Shown piece after piece: positions 42,491-50,454 of a stretch of DNA of 64,000 nucleotides (positions are counted from its first letter, which is position 1; every line of letters begins with the position of its first letter). The stretch spans positions 3,147,683 to 3,211,682 of the forward strand of contig NZ_CP058334.1 of assembly GCF_013391085.1 (NCBI RefSeq), written 5' to 3'. The position numbers and the translations under genes were made by a program. This stretch comes from Natronomonas halophila. Lineage in GTDB: Archaea; Halobacteriota; Halobacteria; Halobacteriales; Haloarculaceae. The notes beneath the pieces were generated by a model that saw only the letters and a program-made list of their open reading frames with translations, was not told the origin of the DNA and ran no database searches.

Positions 42491-43993
42491 TCAGTCGTCT
42501 GCCGCCAGTTCCGACGGGTCCGCGGCGATGGCTTCGAGCCGTTCGCGGCGACGCTCCTCCCGGCGACGAGCCAGCGCGGCCTGCAGGCGGTCGGCGACCG
42601 ATTCCCGAATGTCCTGTGCCGTCTCCGCGTCGATGTCCAGCGCCCGCGGTTGCCCGCTCGTCAGGCCGCTACTGCCGGCGGTATCGACCACGAGCGTCGC
42701 CAGTCGACGGCGCCGCTGGAACACCGATTGGGAATCGAGGACGGTCTGGACGCGATAGTAGGGGACGACCGTTATCGTGCGCGTCCAGAAACCCTCCCGG
42801 AGGACGATGTATTCGTCCTGAAGGTCGTAGCCGAGATTCACCCACTTGAGGTGGGCGGCGACCGGGACGACCGCGAACAGTCCGGCCGTCGCGTACCACG
42901 CGAACGTGATGTCCGTCATCCGATTGACGGCGTAGGCGATGGCGACGACGACGGCGACGACGATGGCGTATCGGGCGACGTAGCGCTCGCGGGCGCGCTT
43001 GGGCGGGCGTTCGAAATCGAGGTCAGCGAAGGCTTCGACCGACTGGGCGAGCGACAGGACGCGCGTCCGGTCCGCGAGCGGAATCGCCGACTGTGACCCG
43101 GCGTCGCCGGGTGCATACCCCGCCGTCTCGACGGCCAGCGAGGCGTATCCAAGCCGACGGGCGATGACGTTCTCCGAAACCGAGAGCGTCTGGACCTTCT
43201 CCAGCGGGATACTACCGCTGAACCGCTGGAGCAGGCCGCGTTCGTAGAGGAGTTCGTCGCCTCGGCGGGCAAGCCGGAAGTCGTAGTAGTTCGCCACCGC
43301 GAGCAGGCCGCTGATTGCCGCCGTCACGGCGACGATGGCGACGGCCACGAGCGGCGCCGTCGTCGCCAGCGCAATCAGAGGGTCCTGAAACGGGTCACCG
43401 AACCGGCGCTGGACCGGCGGGAAGACGACCGGCAGAATCACCGTCACGAAGCCGAGCAACCGCAGGTCGACGCCGACGAGGCCGAGCAAGCCGAGTTCCT
43501 TCGGCGTGATGGCGAACAGTTCCTCCTCGGTCGTCGATTCGGGCGATTCCTCACCCTCCGTCTCACCGCGTTTCAGCCGCGCGATTTCGGACTGAAGCCG
43601 CTCGGCTTCCTCGGTGCTGACGTATCGGAGCGACGCCTCCGTCGAGGAGCCACCGGCCGTTTCGAGGTCGATACGCGACAGTCCGAGCAGGCGCTGGACG
43701 ACGTTCCGACTGATGTCGACGTTCTGAATCCGTCGAATCGGGATTTCGCGCTGGCGACGGGAGACGACGCCCGAGGCGATATCCAGCGTGTCCTCGGTGA
43801 GTTCGTAGTCGAACCGCTGGTAGTAGACCAGTTGGTAGGCCGTCGCGACGACGAACCACGCGACGACGAGCAGGCCGATTCCGGTGGGGCCGCTGATGCC
43901 CGACGTGCCGACGAAGGCGATGACGAGCACCCACGCTAACCGAACGACCGATTCGCCGGCCCGATACGGAATCGAAAGCGGGTTCAGCTTCAT
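42491..43993 (-). CDS. Bacterial-PH-domain membrane protein (YdbT-like, three PH domains)
   Basis: The 500-residue protein alternates membrane helices with bPH2-type domains. One domain is near residues 60-140 (RFDYELTEDTLDIASGVVSR, then RIQNVDISRNVVQRLLGL), a second near 245-330 (LLQRFSGSIPLEKVQTL, SVSENVIARRLGYAS) and a third near 390-470 (VVPYYRVQTVLDSQS). Each has the I-x-V-Q-x-V pattern. It overlaps the small PH gene end to start, as in the YdbS/YdbT pair of Bacillus. The YdbS/T function is not firmly known; a membrane-stress or antimicrobial role has been reported there. Confidence 0.9.
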   Translation of the reverse strand: MKLNPLSIPYRAGESVVRLAWVLVIAFVGTSGISGPTGIGLLVVAWFVVATAYQLVYYQRFDYELTEDTLDIASGVVSRRQREIPIRRIQNVDISRNVVQRLLGLSRIDLETAGGSSTEASLRYVSTEEAERLQSEIARLKRGETEGEESPESTTEEELFAITPKELGLLGLVGVDLRLLGFVTVILPVVFPPVQRRFGDPFQDPLIALATTAPLVAVAIVAVTAAISGLLAVANYYDFRLARRGDELLYERGLLQRFSGSIPLEKVQTLSVSENVIARRLGYASLAVETAGYAPGDAGSQSAIPLADRTRVLSLAQSVEAFADLDFERPPKRARERYVARYAIVVAVVVAIAYAVNRMTDITFAWYATAGLFAVVPVAAHLKWVNLGYDLQDEYIVLREGFWTRTITVVPYYRVQTVLDSQSVFQRRRRLATLVVDTAGSSGLTSGQPRALDIDAETAQDIRESVADRLQAALARRREERRRERLEAIAADPSELAADD

Positions 43994-44589
43994 TAGACGG
44001 CGTCTTCGCCCTCCGCGGCGATGGCGAGCTGTTTCAATCGTGTCTGGAGGTCCTCGGCCCGCTCCGGTGTCAGTCCGGGAATCGAGACGTCAGCGCCCCG
44101 GGAGCCGGCGGTGTAGACGACCGTCGTCGCCAGCCCGAAGGCGCGTTCTGTCGGTCCACGGCGCACGTCGACGTGCTGGATGCGGACGTAGGGTGCGACC
44201 GTCGAGACACGCGTGACGACGCCGCGTTGCAGGAGCAGCGAATCAGTCCGAAGCTGGTAGGACCAGATTCGATACCGGAGGACGGCGAAGACGACGCTCA
44301 ACAGGAAGACGACGACGGCGACTGCGGCACCGACCCAGGGGCCGCCGACCGGTGCGAAGAGGAACGCGACGGCGGCGATAAGCCCGAGAACGACCGACGA
44401 GATTGCGCCTTGCAGCACCCAGACGGCCTGTATCGACGGTTCGAGCGTCCGTTCGTCACCGATGAGTTCCTCGATATCCGGTACGGACTCTCCCGGTGAC
44501 GGCCGGTCGTCGCCAGCGGGGGTGACCGCCGGCTGTAGCGCCTCCTCGAAGGGACTCGCGTCCGGCCCGCCGTCGTCACGTTCGTCCAT
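43993..44589 (-). CDS. Bacterial-PH-domain membrane protein (YdbS-like, one PH domain)
   Basis: The 198-residue protein has an acidic cytoplasmic N-terminus (about 60 residues), two helices (about residues 60-105) and one bPH2 domain: RIWSYQLRTDSLLLQRGVVT, then VAPYVRIQHVDVRRGPTERA and FGLATTVVYTAGSRGADV. It is the small partner of a YdbS-YdbT-like pair; its stop and the partner's start share one base. The two proteins presumably form a membrane complex. Confidence 0.9.
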   Translation of the reverse strand: MDERDDGGPDASPFEEALQPAVTPAGDDRPSPGESVPDIEELIGDERTLEPSIQAVWVLQGAISSVVLGLIAAVAFLFAPVGGPWVGAAVAVVVFLLSVVFAVLRYRIWSYQLRTDSLLLQRGVVTRVSTVAPYVRIQHVDVRRGPTERAFGLATTVVYTAGSRGADVSIPGLTPERAEDLQTRLKQLAIAAEGEDAV

Positions 44590-44664
44590 TACCGGCGATT
44601 ATGCCCCGGCCGTATTTAGTAGGTCATGTCCATCGGTCGGGTTGCTGTGGGCGGCGGCACGCAC

Positions 44665-45360
44665 CTATCGGCGTCGGATGCGGCCGGCGGTCACGTCGAT
44701 GGGTGCCGCGAAGTGGAGAATCGGGTCGTCGTCGGGATGGTCGAAGCCGTTTGCGCCGAAGAGGGTGTTTTCCTCGATATCAGCCGTCGCTTCGGCCAGC
44801 GACCACGGTTCGTGGTTGATGTCGCCGTAGTATATCCGGCCGCTGTCGCTGGTCGTATAAAAGCGGTAGCGCTCGGTGAGGAACTCGGCGCGGGAGCCTT
44901 CCTCCGGCGTGGTGAACTCGCCGTCGGGGCCGTAGCGGGCGTCGAACCGAACTGTGGACGCACTCGGAGAGCGGCGTCGGCTCCGAAAGGTCACCTCGCG
45001 GTCGGTCCCTTCGCCGGTCGTATCGATGTCCATCTCGGCGCGGTAGTACGGGAGACGGAACAGGGTTTGAGCGAGTTTGACGCCGATACGGTCGTCGGCG
45101 TCGAGATTGAAGAAGTAGACGCCGGGCGTCCCGTCGACGGTGACGTAGGTCCGGAGGTTGAGTTCGCCGAACTGCAGGCCGAGCGGCGCCCCGCGCAGGC
45201 GGATATCGTCCATGACGAAGGGGACGACGCCGAGGTAGGCGTCGCCGTCGTGGGTGTCGACCGACACGCCGTCCGGGAGTTGCGCGGCGACCGTCGCGGG
45301 AGCGACCGGCCAGTGGGCGAACAGCAGGTCGCGCCATCGCATCGAGAGCAATGTCCGCAT
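44665..45360 (-). CDS. YqjF/DUF2071-family protein
   Basis: The 231-residue protein has the DUF2071 layout: RWRDLLFAHWPVAPATVAAQ at the start, LRTYVTVDGTPGVYFFNLDA in the middle, and FLTERYRFYTTSDSGRIYYG followed by a short C-terminus with GFDHPDDDPILHFA. Family members (Bacillus YqjF) have unknown activity, with a fold related to a beta-barrel acetoacetate decarboxylase. It is divergent from the macro-domain gene across 107 bases. No signal peptide is visible. Confidence 0.88.
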   Translation of the reverse strand: MRTLLSMRWRDLLFAHWPVAPATVAAQLPDGVSVDTHDGDAYLGVVPFVMDDIRLRGAPLGLQFGELNLRTYVTVDGTPGVYFFNLDADDRIGVKLAQTLFRLPYYRAEMDIDTTGEGTDREVTFRSRRRSPSASTVRFDARYGPDGEFTTPEEGSRAEFLTERYRFYTTSDSGRIYYGDINHEPWSLAEATADIEENTLFGANGFDHPDDDPILHFAAPIDVTAGRIRRR

Positions 45361-45467
45361 ACCTCACGCAAGGACGGGAAGGGGTTTCGGCCTACCGATT
45401 CCGGTGGCTTACGAGCGGTTCTGGTGGCTGCCCAGAATTTTTGCTGTCGGCCGTCGAACGCACGCGT

Positions 45468-45980
45468 ATGGAGTTCCGGGTGGTACAGGGAGACATCGCG
45501 GCACAGTCGGCGGACGCGCTGGTCAACGCCGCCGGGACCAGTCTCCAGATGGGATCCGGTGTCGCTGGCGCGCTCAGACGCGCCGCCGGCCGGGGACTCA
45601 ACGAGGAAGCGGTCTCGAAGGGGCCGGTCGACCTCGGCGAGGTGGCGGTGACCGACGCCTACGACCTCGATGCCGATTACGTGATTCACGCCGCGGCGAT
45701 GCCCCACTATGGCGACGGGCAGGCGACCGCCGAGAGCATCCGTGACGCGACGCGGAACACCCTGGAGACGGCCGACGAACTGGGCTGTGAATCGCTGGTG
45801 ATTCCCGCTCTCGGCTGTGGCGTCGCGGGGTTCGACATCGAGGACGGTGCCCGTATCATCGCCGAGACGATTGCGGAATACGACCCCGAAACGCTGTCCG
45901 ACGTTCGGTGTATCGCCTACAGCGATGACGAATACGCAACGGTCGACAGGGTCACCGGGACCGTCCGCAGCAGCGAGTAG
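45468..45980 (+). CDS. Macro-domain (ADP-ribose-binding) protein
   Basis: The 170-residue protein is a single macro domain. VVQGDIAAQSADALVNAAGT carries the ADP-ribose-contacting Asp and Asn, SLQMGSGVAGALRRAAG is the Gly-rich loop, and SLVIPALGCGVAGFDIEDGA is the second signature. The family removes ADP-ribose from proteins, O-acetyl-ADP-ribose or nucleic acids. The start was set at MEFRVVQGD, where the domain begins. It is a single gene, divergent from the DUF2071 gene. Confidence 0.93.
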   Translation: MEFRVVQGDIAAQSADALVNAAGTSLQMGSGVAGALRRAAGRGLNEEAVSKGPVDLGEVAVTDAYDLDADYVIHAAAMPHYGDGQATAESIRDATRNTLETADELGCESLVIPALGCGVAGFDIEDGARIIAETIAEYDPETLSDVRCIAYSDDEYATVDRVTGTVRSSE

Positions 45981-46062
45981 GCTGCCCCGTGACGGCGGTG
46001 TATTTAATCACCCGGCGTATCGCGGCATCACCCACAGGTAGGTCCGGCAAGTAGCCACGCCC

Positions 46063-46551
46063 ATGCGACGGAGTCTCTCGTATCTGTTGGCCGTCATCAG
46101 CCTTTTCGGCCTGCTCGGGGCTGGAGTCGGACTGGCCGCGAACTTCACTATCAGTTTCTTCATCGAACAGTTCGTCCAACCGGGGACCGACCCGCTGGAT
46201 AGCACCCAGATCGGCATCATGCTTCTCGTCGCGATTTTCGTCGCCTATACGGCTGGCCCAATCGTCGCCGGCATCGCCGGCGCGTGGGTCGGACGGAACC
46301 TCCCCGAGCGGGAAGCGCTCGCGGGTATCATCGCCGGTACCGGCGGGTTCGCCGGGTTCTACGTCTTCATCGGACTGGCGCTGCTGTTTACCTTCTCCGT
46401 CCTCGCGGAGTTCAGCGCGCCCGGCGGAGGCGGTGGCGGTGGGGGCGGCCCCCTCGACCCGTCGGGACTGGTGACGTTGATGGTACAGGTGAGCCTCCTG
46501 ACCGGACTCGTCGGCTTCGGGACGGCGTATCTGACCAGTAGAATCGATTAG
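46063..46551 (+). CDS. Haloarchaeal membrane protein with poly-Gly loop, unknown function
   Basis: The 162-residue protein has four hydrophobic helices (about residues 8-30, 50-72, 85-112, 135-157). A nine-glycine run (positions about 123-131) in the last loop follows FSAPG. The N-terminus (MRRSLSYLLAVISLFGLLG) could be a signal anchor. No family is recognised. It converges on the HTH regulator gene with a four-base stop overlap (TTAG), so its 3' end and the regulator's cannot be separated without sharing a terminator region. Confidence 0.75.
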   Translation: MRRSLSYLLAVISLFGLLGAGVGLAANFTISFFIEQFVQPGTDPLDSTQIGIMLLVAIFVAYTAGPIVAGIAGAWVGRNLPEREALAGIIAGTGGFAGFYVFIGLALLFTFSVLAEFSAPGGGGGGGGGPLDPSGLVTLMVQVSLLTGLVGFGTAYLTSRID

Positions 46552-47198
46552 TGGGCGATTTCGGAGAGCATCCGTGCCTCGATTTTGCGGAGGTGCTCCC
46601 CGACGGTCGTCGTCGAGAGGTCGAGTTCGTCGGCGATGTCCTGATGGGTCGCCCGCCGGGGCACCTCGTAGTAGCCGAGGTCGGCGGCCGTGTTCAGAAT
46701 CTCGCGCTGGCGGTCGGTCAGAAGCGAGGAGAGTTCCCGGAGTTCGGGGTCGTAATCGGAGAGTTGTTCGAGTTCGACCCGGATGCCCTCTGGGACGTCC
46801 TCGATGGCGCGGCGTACGGTCTCTTCTTGACCGATGAGTGCGACGCGGAAGCCGCCTTCGGGGCCGTATTCGATGGGGGTATCGAGGACGAACTCGTGTT
46901 GCTGGGTGAGACTGAGCAGGCCGGAGGCGATCCGTGTCGGTTCGGCGTGAATGTAGGCCTGCAGGCCGTCGCGGACCGAGGAGACGTTATAGGAGATGAC
47001 GGCGGGGTGGTCCTCCAGGATTTCGAGGAGGGCGTCGTTGTCGCCCCGAAGTTGGGTCAGGAGAACGACGGTTCCGTCGTTCAGGCGGTTGATGTGGAGA
47101 ATCGCCTCCCGTGTCAGCGATGGCTCCTGCTGTATCTCTCCGCTGACGGGGTCGATGTCACCCTCCGTGGGGATGAGGGAGACTTTGACGTACCGCAT
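46548..47198 (-). CDS. HTH-10 (Bat-type) transcriptional regulator
   Basis: The 216-residue protein has a C-terminal HTH-10 domain: LSSLLTDRQREILNTAADLG, YYEVPRRATHQDIADEL, and the recognition helix DLSTTTVGEHLRKIEARML. The N-terminal 140 residues resemble the haloarchaeal GAF-like sensor part of Bat-type regulators (AILHINRLNDGTVVLL). The class includes the bacterioopsin activator Bat, but no ligand can be predicted. A TATA box at 47222-47231 lies about 28 bases upstream. It is divergent from a PGF-CTERM surface-protein gene, a plausible target. Confidence 0.88.
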   Translation of the reverse strand: MRYVKVSLIPTEGDIDPVSGEIQQEPSLTREAILHINRLNDGTVVLLTQLRGDNDALLEILEDHPAVISYNVSSVRDGLQAYIHAEPTRIASGLLSLTQQHEFVLDTPIEYGPEGGFRVALIGQEETVRRAIEDVPEGIRVELEQLSDYDPELRELSSLLTDRQREILNTAADLGYYEVPRRATHQDIADELDLSTTTVGEHLRKIEARMLSEIAH

Positions 47199-47221
47199 CG
47201 TGACCCACGGTTGGCATCCCC

Positions 47222-47231
47222 GGTATATATG
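47222..47231 (-). promoter_or_regulatory. TATA box of the HTH-10 regulator
   Basis: The minus-strand sequence catatatacc lies about 28 bases before the ATG at 47198. It sits in the 117-base region shared with the divergent PGF-CTERM gene. Confidence 0.65.
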
Positions 47232-47315
47232 TCCCCTGCTCGCGCCGTCAAGAAGGGCCCGGAGATAGACGGCAGCAGGCGTAACCGAACCAACCCAGTA
47301 TGCGACTGTAAACCG

Positions 47316-48263
47316 ATGGCTCCGTCCAACGCTGTTGGCTGTATGTTCGCGGCGCTGCTGGTGGTCGCGGCCGCTGCAGGCGCCGCACCGCTTTTCGCCG
47401 AGCCGGCGACGGCGAGCCACGAGCCCGAGGCGTCGAACTTCACCGTCGAGCCGATGAACCGGTCGCCGGGTGCGACGGACGTGAAATACGGGTTGACCGT
47501 CGTCGCACAGGCCGGTACCGACCTCCAGACGCTCGAAAAGGTCACCGCGGTCTATGAGGAAGGCAGTTGGGCGCAGTGTGGGTCCTCGGACGGCGAAACA
47601 CTCGGCATCGACCGGGGAAGCACCTACGACGGCTACGAAACCGACGAGAGCGTCAAGAACAACATCAAACGCTTCAGTGCCGGCGAGGATTCCTTCGAAC
47701 TGGTGTTCAACGGCGAAAGCGACTTCGGCGCGTCGACGAACTTCAACGACGGCGACGAGTTCGTCTCGGTCGCGAACTGTCTCGACAACCCCGACGAACC
47801 GGGCTGGTATCAGATAAAGGGGACCACGACGGGCGTGACCGCCGACGGCGAACGCGTCACGTTCGGCAGCGAGTCCCATTACTTCTGGATCGGGGACTTC
47901 GAAAACGAACAGGAGGCCCGCGCGGAACTCGGCCCGCCGCCGTCGGAACCACAGGCGACGGCGACACCGACACCCGAACCGACGGCCGAACCGTCCTCCG
48001 GCGATGGTTCGGATACCGAATCCGAGGGCGAACCCGCCGGCACGAACGAAGTAACGTCGACACCAACTGCCACGGCCACTGCGACGCCGACGCCGGCGAC
48101 CGCCCCCGAAACGCCGACCGCGGAACCGACGGCGACACCGACGCCGCCCCAGTGGGAGGGACAGGTCGTCCAGTCGCCGACGCCGGGTGACGGCCCCGGA
48201 TTCGGGCCGGCCGTTGCAGTACTGTCCCTGCTGGCTACCGCGCTACTGGTCCGTCGCCGATAG
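47316..48263 (+). CDS. PGF-CTERM surface glycoprotein-like secreted protein
   Basis: The 315-residue protein starts with a Sec-type signal (SNAVGCMFAALLVVAAAAGA). A folded domain (residues about 35-205) has two Cys (in WAQCGSSD and VANCLDN). A long Thr/Pro/Ala/Glu-rich stalk (about 210-285) comes before a C-terminal tripartite signal: PGFG in DGPGFGPAVAVLSLLA, one helix and a basic tail LLVRRR. This is the PGF-CTERM signal processed by archaeosortase A, so the product should be lipid-anchored and probably glycosylated on the stalk. The domain's function is unknown. Confidence 0.85.
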   Translation: MAPSNAVGCMFAALLVVAAAAGAAPLFAEPATASHEPEASNFTVEPMNRSPGATDVKYGLTVVAQAGTDLQTLEKVTAVYEEGSWAQCGSSDGETLGIDRGSTYDGYETDESVKNNIKRFSAGEDSFELVFNGESDFGASTNFNDGDEFVSVANCLDNPDEPGWYQIKGTTTGVTADGERVTFGSESHYFWIGDFENEQEARAELGPPPSEPQATATPTPEPTAEPSSGDGSDTESEGEPAGTNEVTSTPTATATATPTPATAPETPTAEPTATPTPPQWEGQVVQSPTPGDGPGFGPAVAVLSLLATALLVRRR

Positions 48264-48291
48264 GTGACAACCGGATTCCGGCAAGGACCCG

Positions 48292-49266
48292 CTATTCGTG
48301 GCCGGAGACCGGGACCGGTTCGTACGGCTCTTCGAGATACTTGATATCGCTCGCCGAGAGGCTGATGTCCAGCGCTTCGACGGCGTCTTCGAGGTGTTCG
48401 ATTTTCGAGGCGCCGATGATGGGCGCGTCGACCCAGTCCTTGTGGAGGACCCACGAAAGCGCGAGTTGGGCCATCGAGACGCCCTTGTCGGCGGCGAGTT
48501 GCTGAACGCGTTCGTTGATTTCCTTGCCGCCGTTGTCGGCGTAGGGGTGTGCCTGCGCGTAGTCGTCGGTTTCGGCGCGCTTCGTCGACATGTACTCCTC
48601 GTGGGGACGCGTCAGGTAGCCGCGGGCCATCGGACTCCACGGGATGACGCCGAGGTCTTCCTTCTCGCACAGGGGCATGACCTCGCGTTCCTCCTCGCGG
48701 TAGGCGAGGTTGAAGTGGTTCTGCATCGTCGCGAACCGTTCGAGGCCGAGTTGGTCGCTGGTGTTGAGGGCCTCGGCCAACTGGTGGGCCCACATCGAGG
48801 AGGCGCCGATGTGTCGGACCTTCCCGCGGCGGACGGCGTCGTCGAAGGCCCGAAGCGTTTGGTCGATTGGCGTATCGTAATCCCAGCGGTGGGTCTGATA
48901 GAGGTCGATGGTGTCCATGCCGAGGCGGTCCAGCGAGGCATCGAGTTCCTGCTCGATGGTCTTCCGTGAGAGGCCGCCGGAGTTCGGGTCGTCGTCGCGC
49001 ATCGGGAAGAACACCTTCGTCGCGACGACGCTTTCCTCGCGGTGGCCTTCGAGGGCATCCCCGAGAATGCGTTCGCTTTCGCCCCGCGAGTACATGTTCG
49101 CGGTGTCGAAGAAGTTGATGCCGAGGTCACGGGCGCGCTCGACGAGTTCGTGGCCGAACTCCTCGCCGTTGACCCACTCGCGCCAGTCGGGGTCCCCGAA
49201 ACTCATACAGCCGAGACAGAGGCGTGAGACTTCGATGCCGGTCGACCCGAGGGTGGTATACTCCAT
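48292..49266 (-). CDS. Aldo/keto reductase
   Basis: The 324-residue protein is a TIM-barrel AKR. The catalytic Asp/Tyr region is NFFDTANMYSRGESERILGD, the Lys follows in ESVVATKVFF, and the His lies in IDLYQTHRWDYDT; the C-terminal coenzyme-binding part is in AQLALSWVLH and IIGASKIEHLEDAVEALDI. The best resemblance is to the YajO/Tas-like group (AKR subfamily with NADPH). It reduces aldehydes or ketones; the natural substrate is unknown. The stop is about 28 bases from the convergent PGF-CTERM gene end. Confidence 0.93.
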   Translation of the reverse strand: MEYTTLGSTGIEVSRLCLGCMSFGDPDWREWVNGEEFGHELVERARDLGINFFDTANMYSRGESERILGDALEGHREESVVATKVFFPMRDDDPNSGGLSRKTIEQELDASLDRLGMDTIDLYQTHRWDYDTPIDQTLRAFDDAVRRGKVRHIGASSMWAHQLAEALNTSDQLGLERFATMQNHFNLAYREEEREVMPLCEKEDLGVIPWSPMARGYLTRPHEEYMSTKRAETDDYAQAHPYADNGGKEINERVQQLAADKGVSMAQLALSWVLHKDWVDAPIIGASKIEHLEDAVEALDISLSASDIKYLEEPYEPVPVSGHE

Positions 49267-49321
49267 AGCGGCCCCTCACGCCCTCGGGGCAAAAACCTAG
49301 TCGAGTCGGCGGGGACTGCGG

Positions 49322-49564
49322 CTACTGGGTGCTGGCTTCGAGGCGGAAGTCACCGACGGAATGGAGGTCCTCACCGAGCCCCTCGCCGACACAGTCCTCG
49401 TTCGGGCAGACGTAATGCCAGCCGTCGCGGGTCGCGCGGCGCTCCTCGAACTGCTCGCCGCAGCGCTCGCAGATGAGGGCTTCCGCCGAGCAGGTATCCC
49501 GGTGGAGCTCGTATTTGAGTTTGCTGGTGAACGTGCGCTTGCAGTTCCGGCACGTGTGGGTCAT
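49322..49564 (-). CDS. Small zinc-finger protein (C2H2-like plus zinc ribbon)
   Basis: The 80-residue protein has eight Cys in two zinc sites. The first is CRNCKRTFTSKLKYELHRDTC, a C2H2/C2HC-like finger. The second, CERCGEQFEERRATRDGW followed by CPNEDCVG, is a CxxC-x(n)-CxxxxC zinc ribbon. Haloarchaeal proteins of this size are abundant and act as nucleic-acid or protein-binding adaptors. It has no partner gene. It is divergent from the HxlR regulator across 228 bases. Confidence 0.85.
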   Translation of the reverse strand: MTHTCRNCKRTFTSKLKYELHRDTCSAEALICERCGEQFEERRATRDGWHYVCPNEDCVGEGLGEDLHSVGDFRLEASTQ

Positions 49565-49760
49565 ACTCGGAACTCTCGTGCCATCGGTAATAGAAGTGCC
49601 CCTTCGTTCGTCAGGCGTCGAGACGGCTGAAAAACGCTCTTTAGATGATTTCAGCGGTTCCTTTGGATTGGTTCGTCACCCCGTTTGTCGGGAATCACGT
49701 ACTTAAACGAATCCGCTGGCACCCGATGCGGAAAACCGGCCAGCGAGCAGGTCGGTGCGT

Positions 49761-49788
49761 GAATATTTATTCAAGGACGACCTAAGGT
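49761..49788 (+). promoter_or_regulatory. Candidate promoter/operator of the HxlR gene
   Basis: Two symmetric elements lie just before the HxlR start. GAATA-TT-TATTC at 49761-49772 is a perfect inverted repeat and contains the TATA-like core. ACCT-A-AGGT at 49780-49788 is a perfect palindrome ending four bases before the ATG. HxlR regulators bind dyad sites near their own promoters, so autoregulation is plausible but unproven. Confidence 0.45.
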
Positions 49789-49792
49789 AGGT

Positions 49793-50119
49793 ATGTCGAA
49801 CGTACCTCAGCAGGTCGAGTCGACCTGCCCCGTCGTCGAATCGATGGAGCAAATCGGCTCGAAATGGCGGTTGCTCGTGCTTCACGACCTCCAGGACGGC
49901 GAAAAGCGATTCAACGAACTGAAACGGTCGACGGACGCCAACTCCCGGACGCTCTCCCGCGTGCTCGATGACCTGCAGGACGCCGGCTTCGTCGAGCGCC
50001 GCCTCGAAGAGGACGCCCCCGTCGCGACCTACTACTCGCTAACCGACAAGGGTCGCTCGCTGTGTCCCGTCTTCGACGAAATCGAGGAGTGGGCCGACGA
50101 GTGGCTCGAAACGGTCTAA
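49793..50119 (+). CDS. HxlR-family winged-helix regulator
   Basis: The 108-residue protein has the HxlR fold: CPVVESMEQIGSKWRLLVLH with the conserved Cys and the WRLLVL strand, FNELKRSTDANSRTLSRVLD as the recognition helix, and ARYSLTD-like VATYYSLTDKGRSLCPVFDE in the wing. It senses redox or a metabolite, often through the N-terminal Cys. It has symmetric elements just upstream. Its TAA overlaps the stop of the convergent 88-residue gene by four bases. Confidence 0.92.
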   Translation: MSNVPQQVESTCPVVESMEQIGSKWRLLVLHDLQDGEKRFNELKRSTDANSRTLSRVLDDLQDAGFVERRLEEDAPVATYYSLTDKGRSLCPVFDEIEEWADEWLETV

Positions 50120-50382
50120 TCCTCGAACACGCGACTGTTGTTCTGTAGGTCCGTGATATCGCCAGCGAGGGCTTCGATCTGCTCCGGGAAGAGCGCCATC
50201 TGTATCTCGTTTCCTTCTCCGTCCTCGGCGACGACCTTGACTCGCTTATCCCCGAACTCGCGGGCTTCGACCGACTCGACGTCGAAGAGTTTCGCCGTCA
50301 CTTCCTTCGTCGTCGGGCCGACGTTCTTGATGCTGCCGTCTTTGAATTCGACCATGAAATCCGAGAGGTTCAGATTGAGCAT
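50116..50382 (-). CDS. Conserved haloarchaeal 88-residue protein, unknown function
   Basis: The protein begins LNLNLSDFMVEFKDGSIKNV and continues with alternating strand/charge pattern (KVVAEDGEGNEIQMALFPEQ), then a short helix and a tail. It has no Cys, membrane helix or signal. The acidic composition is coding-like. A beta-rich small domain is likely, similar to other haloarchaeal DUF proteins. It overlaps the HxlR stop (CTAA). Confidence 0.75.
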   Translation of the reverse strand: MLNLNLSDFMVEFKDGSIKNVGPTTKEVTAKLFDVESVEAREFGDKRVKVVAEDGEGNEIQMALFPEQIEALAGDITDLQNNSRVFED

Positions 50383-50454
50383 ACGCTACATTCCGGTCGG
50401 TAGCGCTTAACGGTAGGTGGTAGCTGGAAAACGATGGGATGACGAAAGGTCGCC

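Noticed and set aside
47300..47311. Three-codon uORF (ATG-CGA-CTG-TAA) just before the PGF-CTERM gene
   Set aside because: It may be chance; without a mapped transcription start there is no support for a leader peptide.
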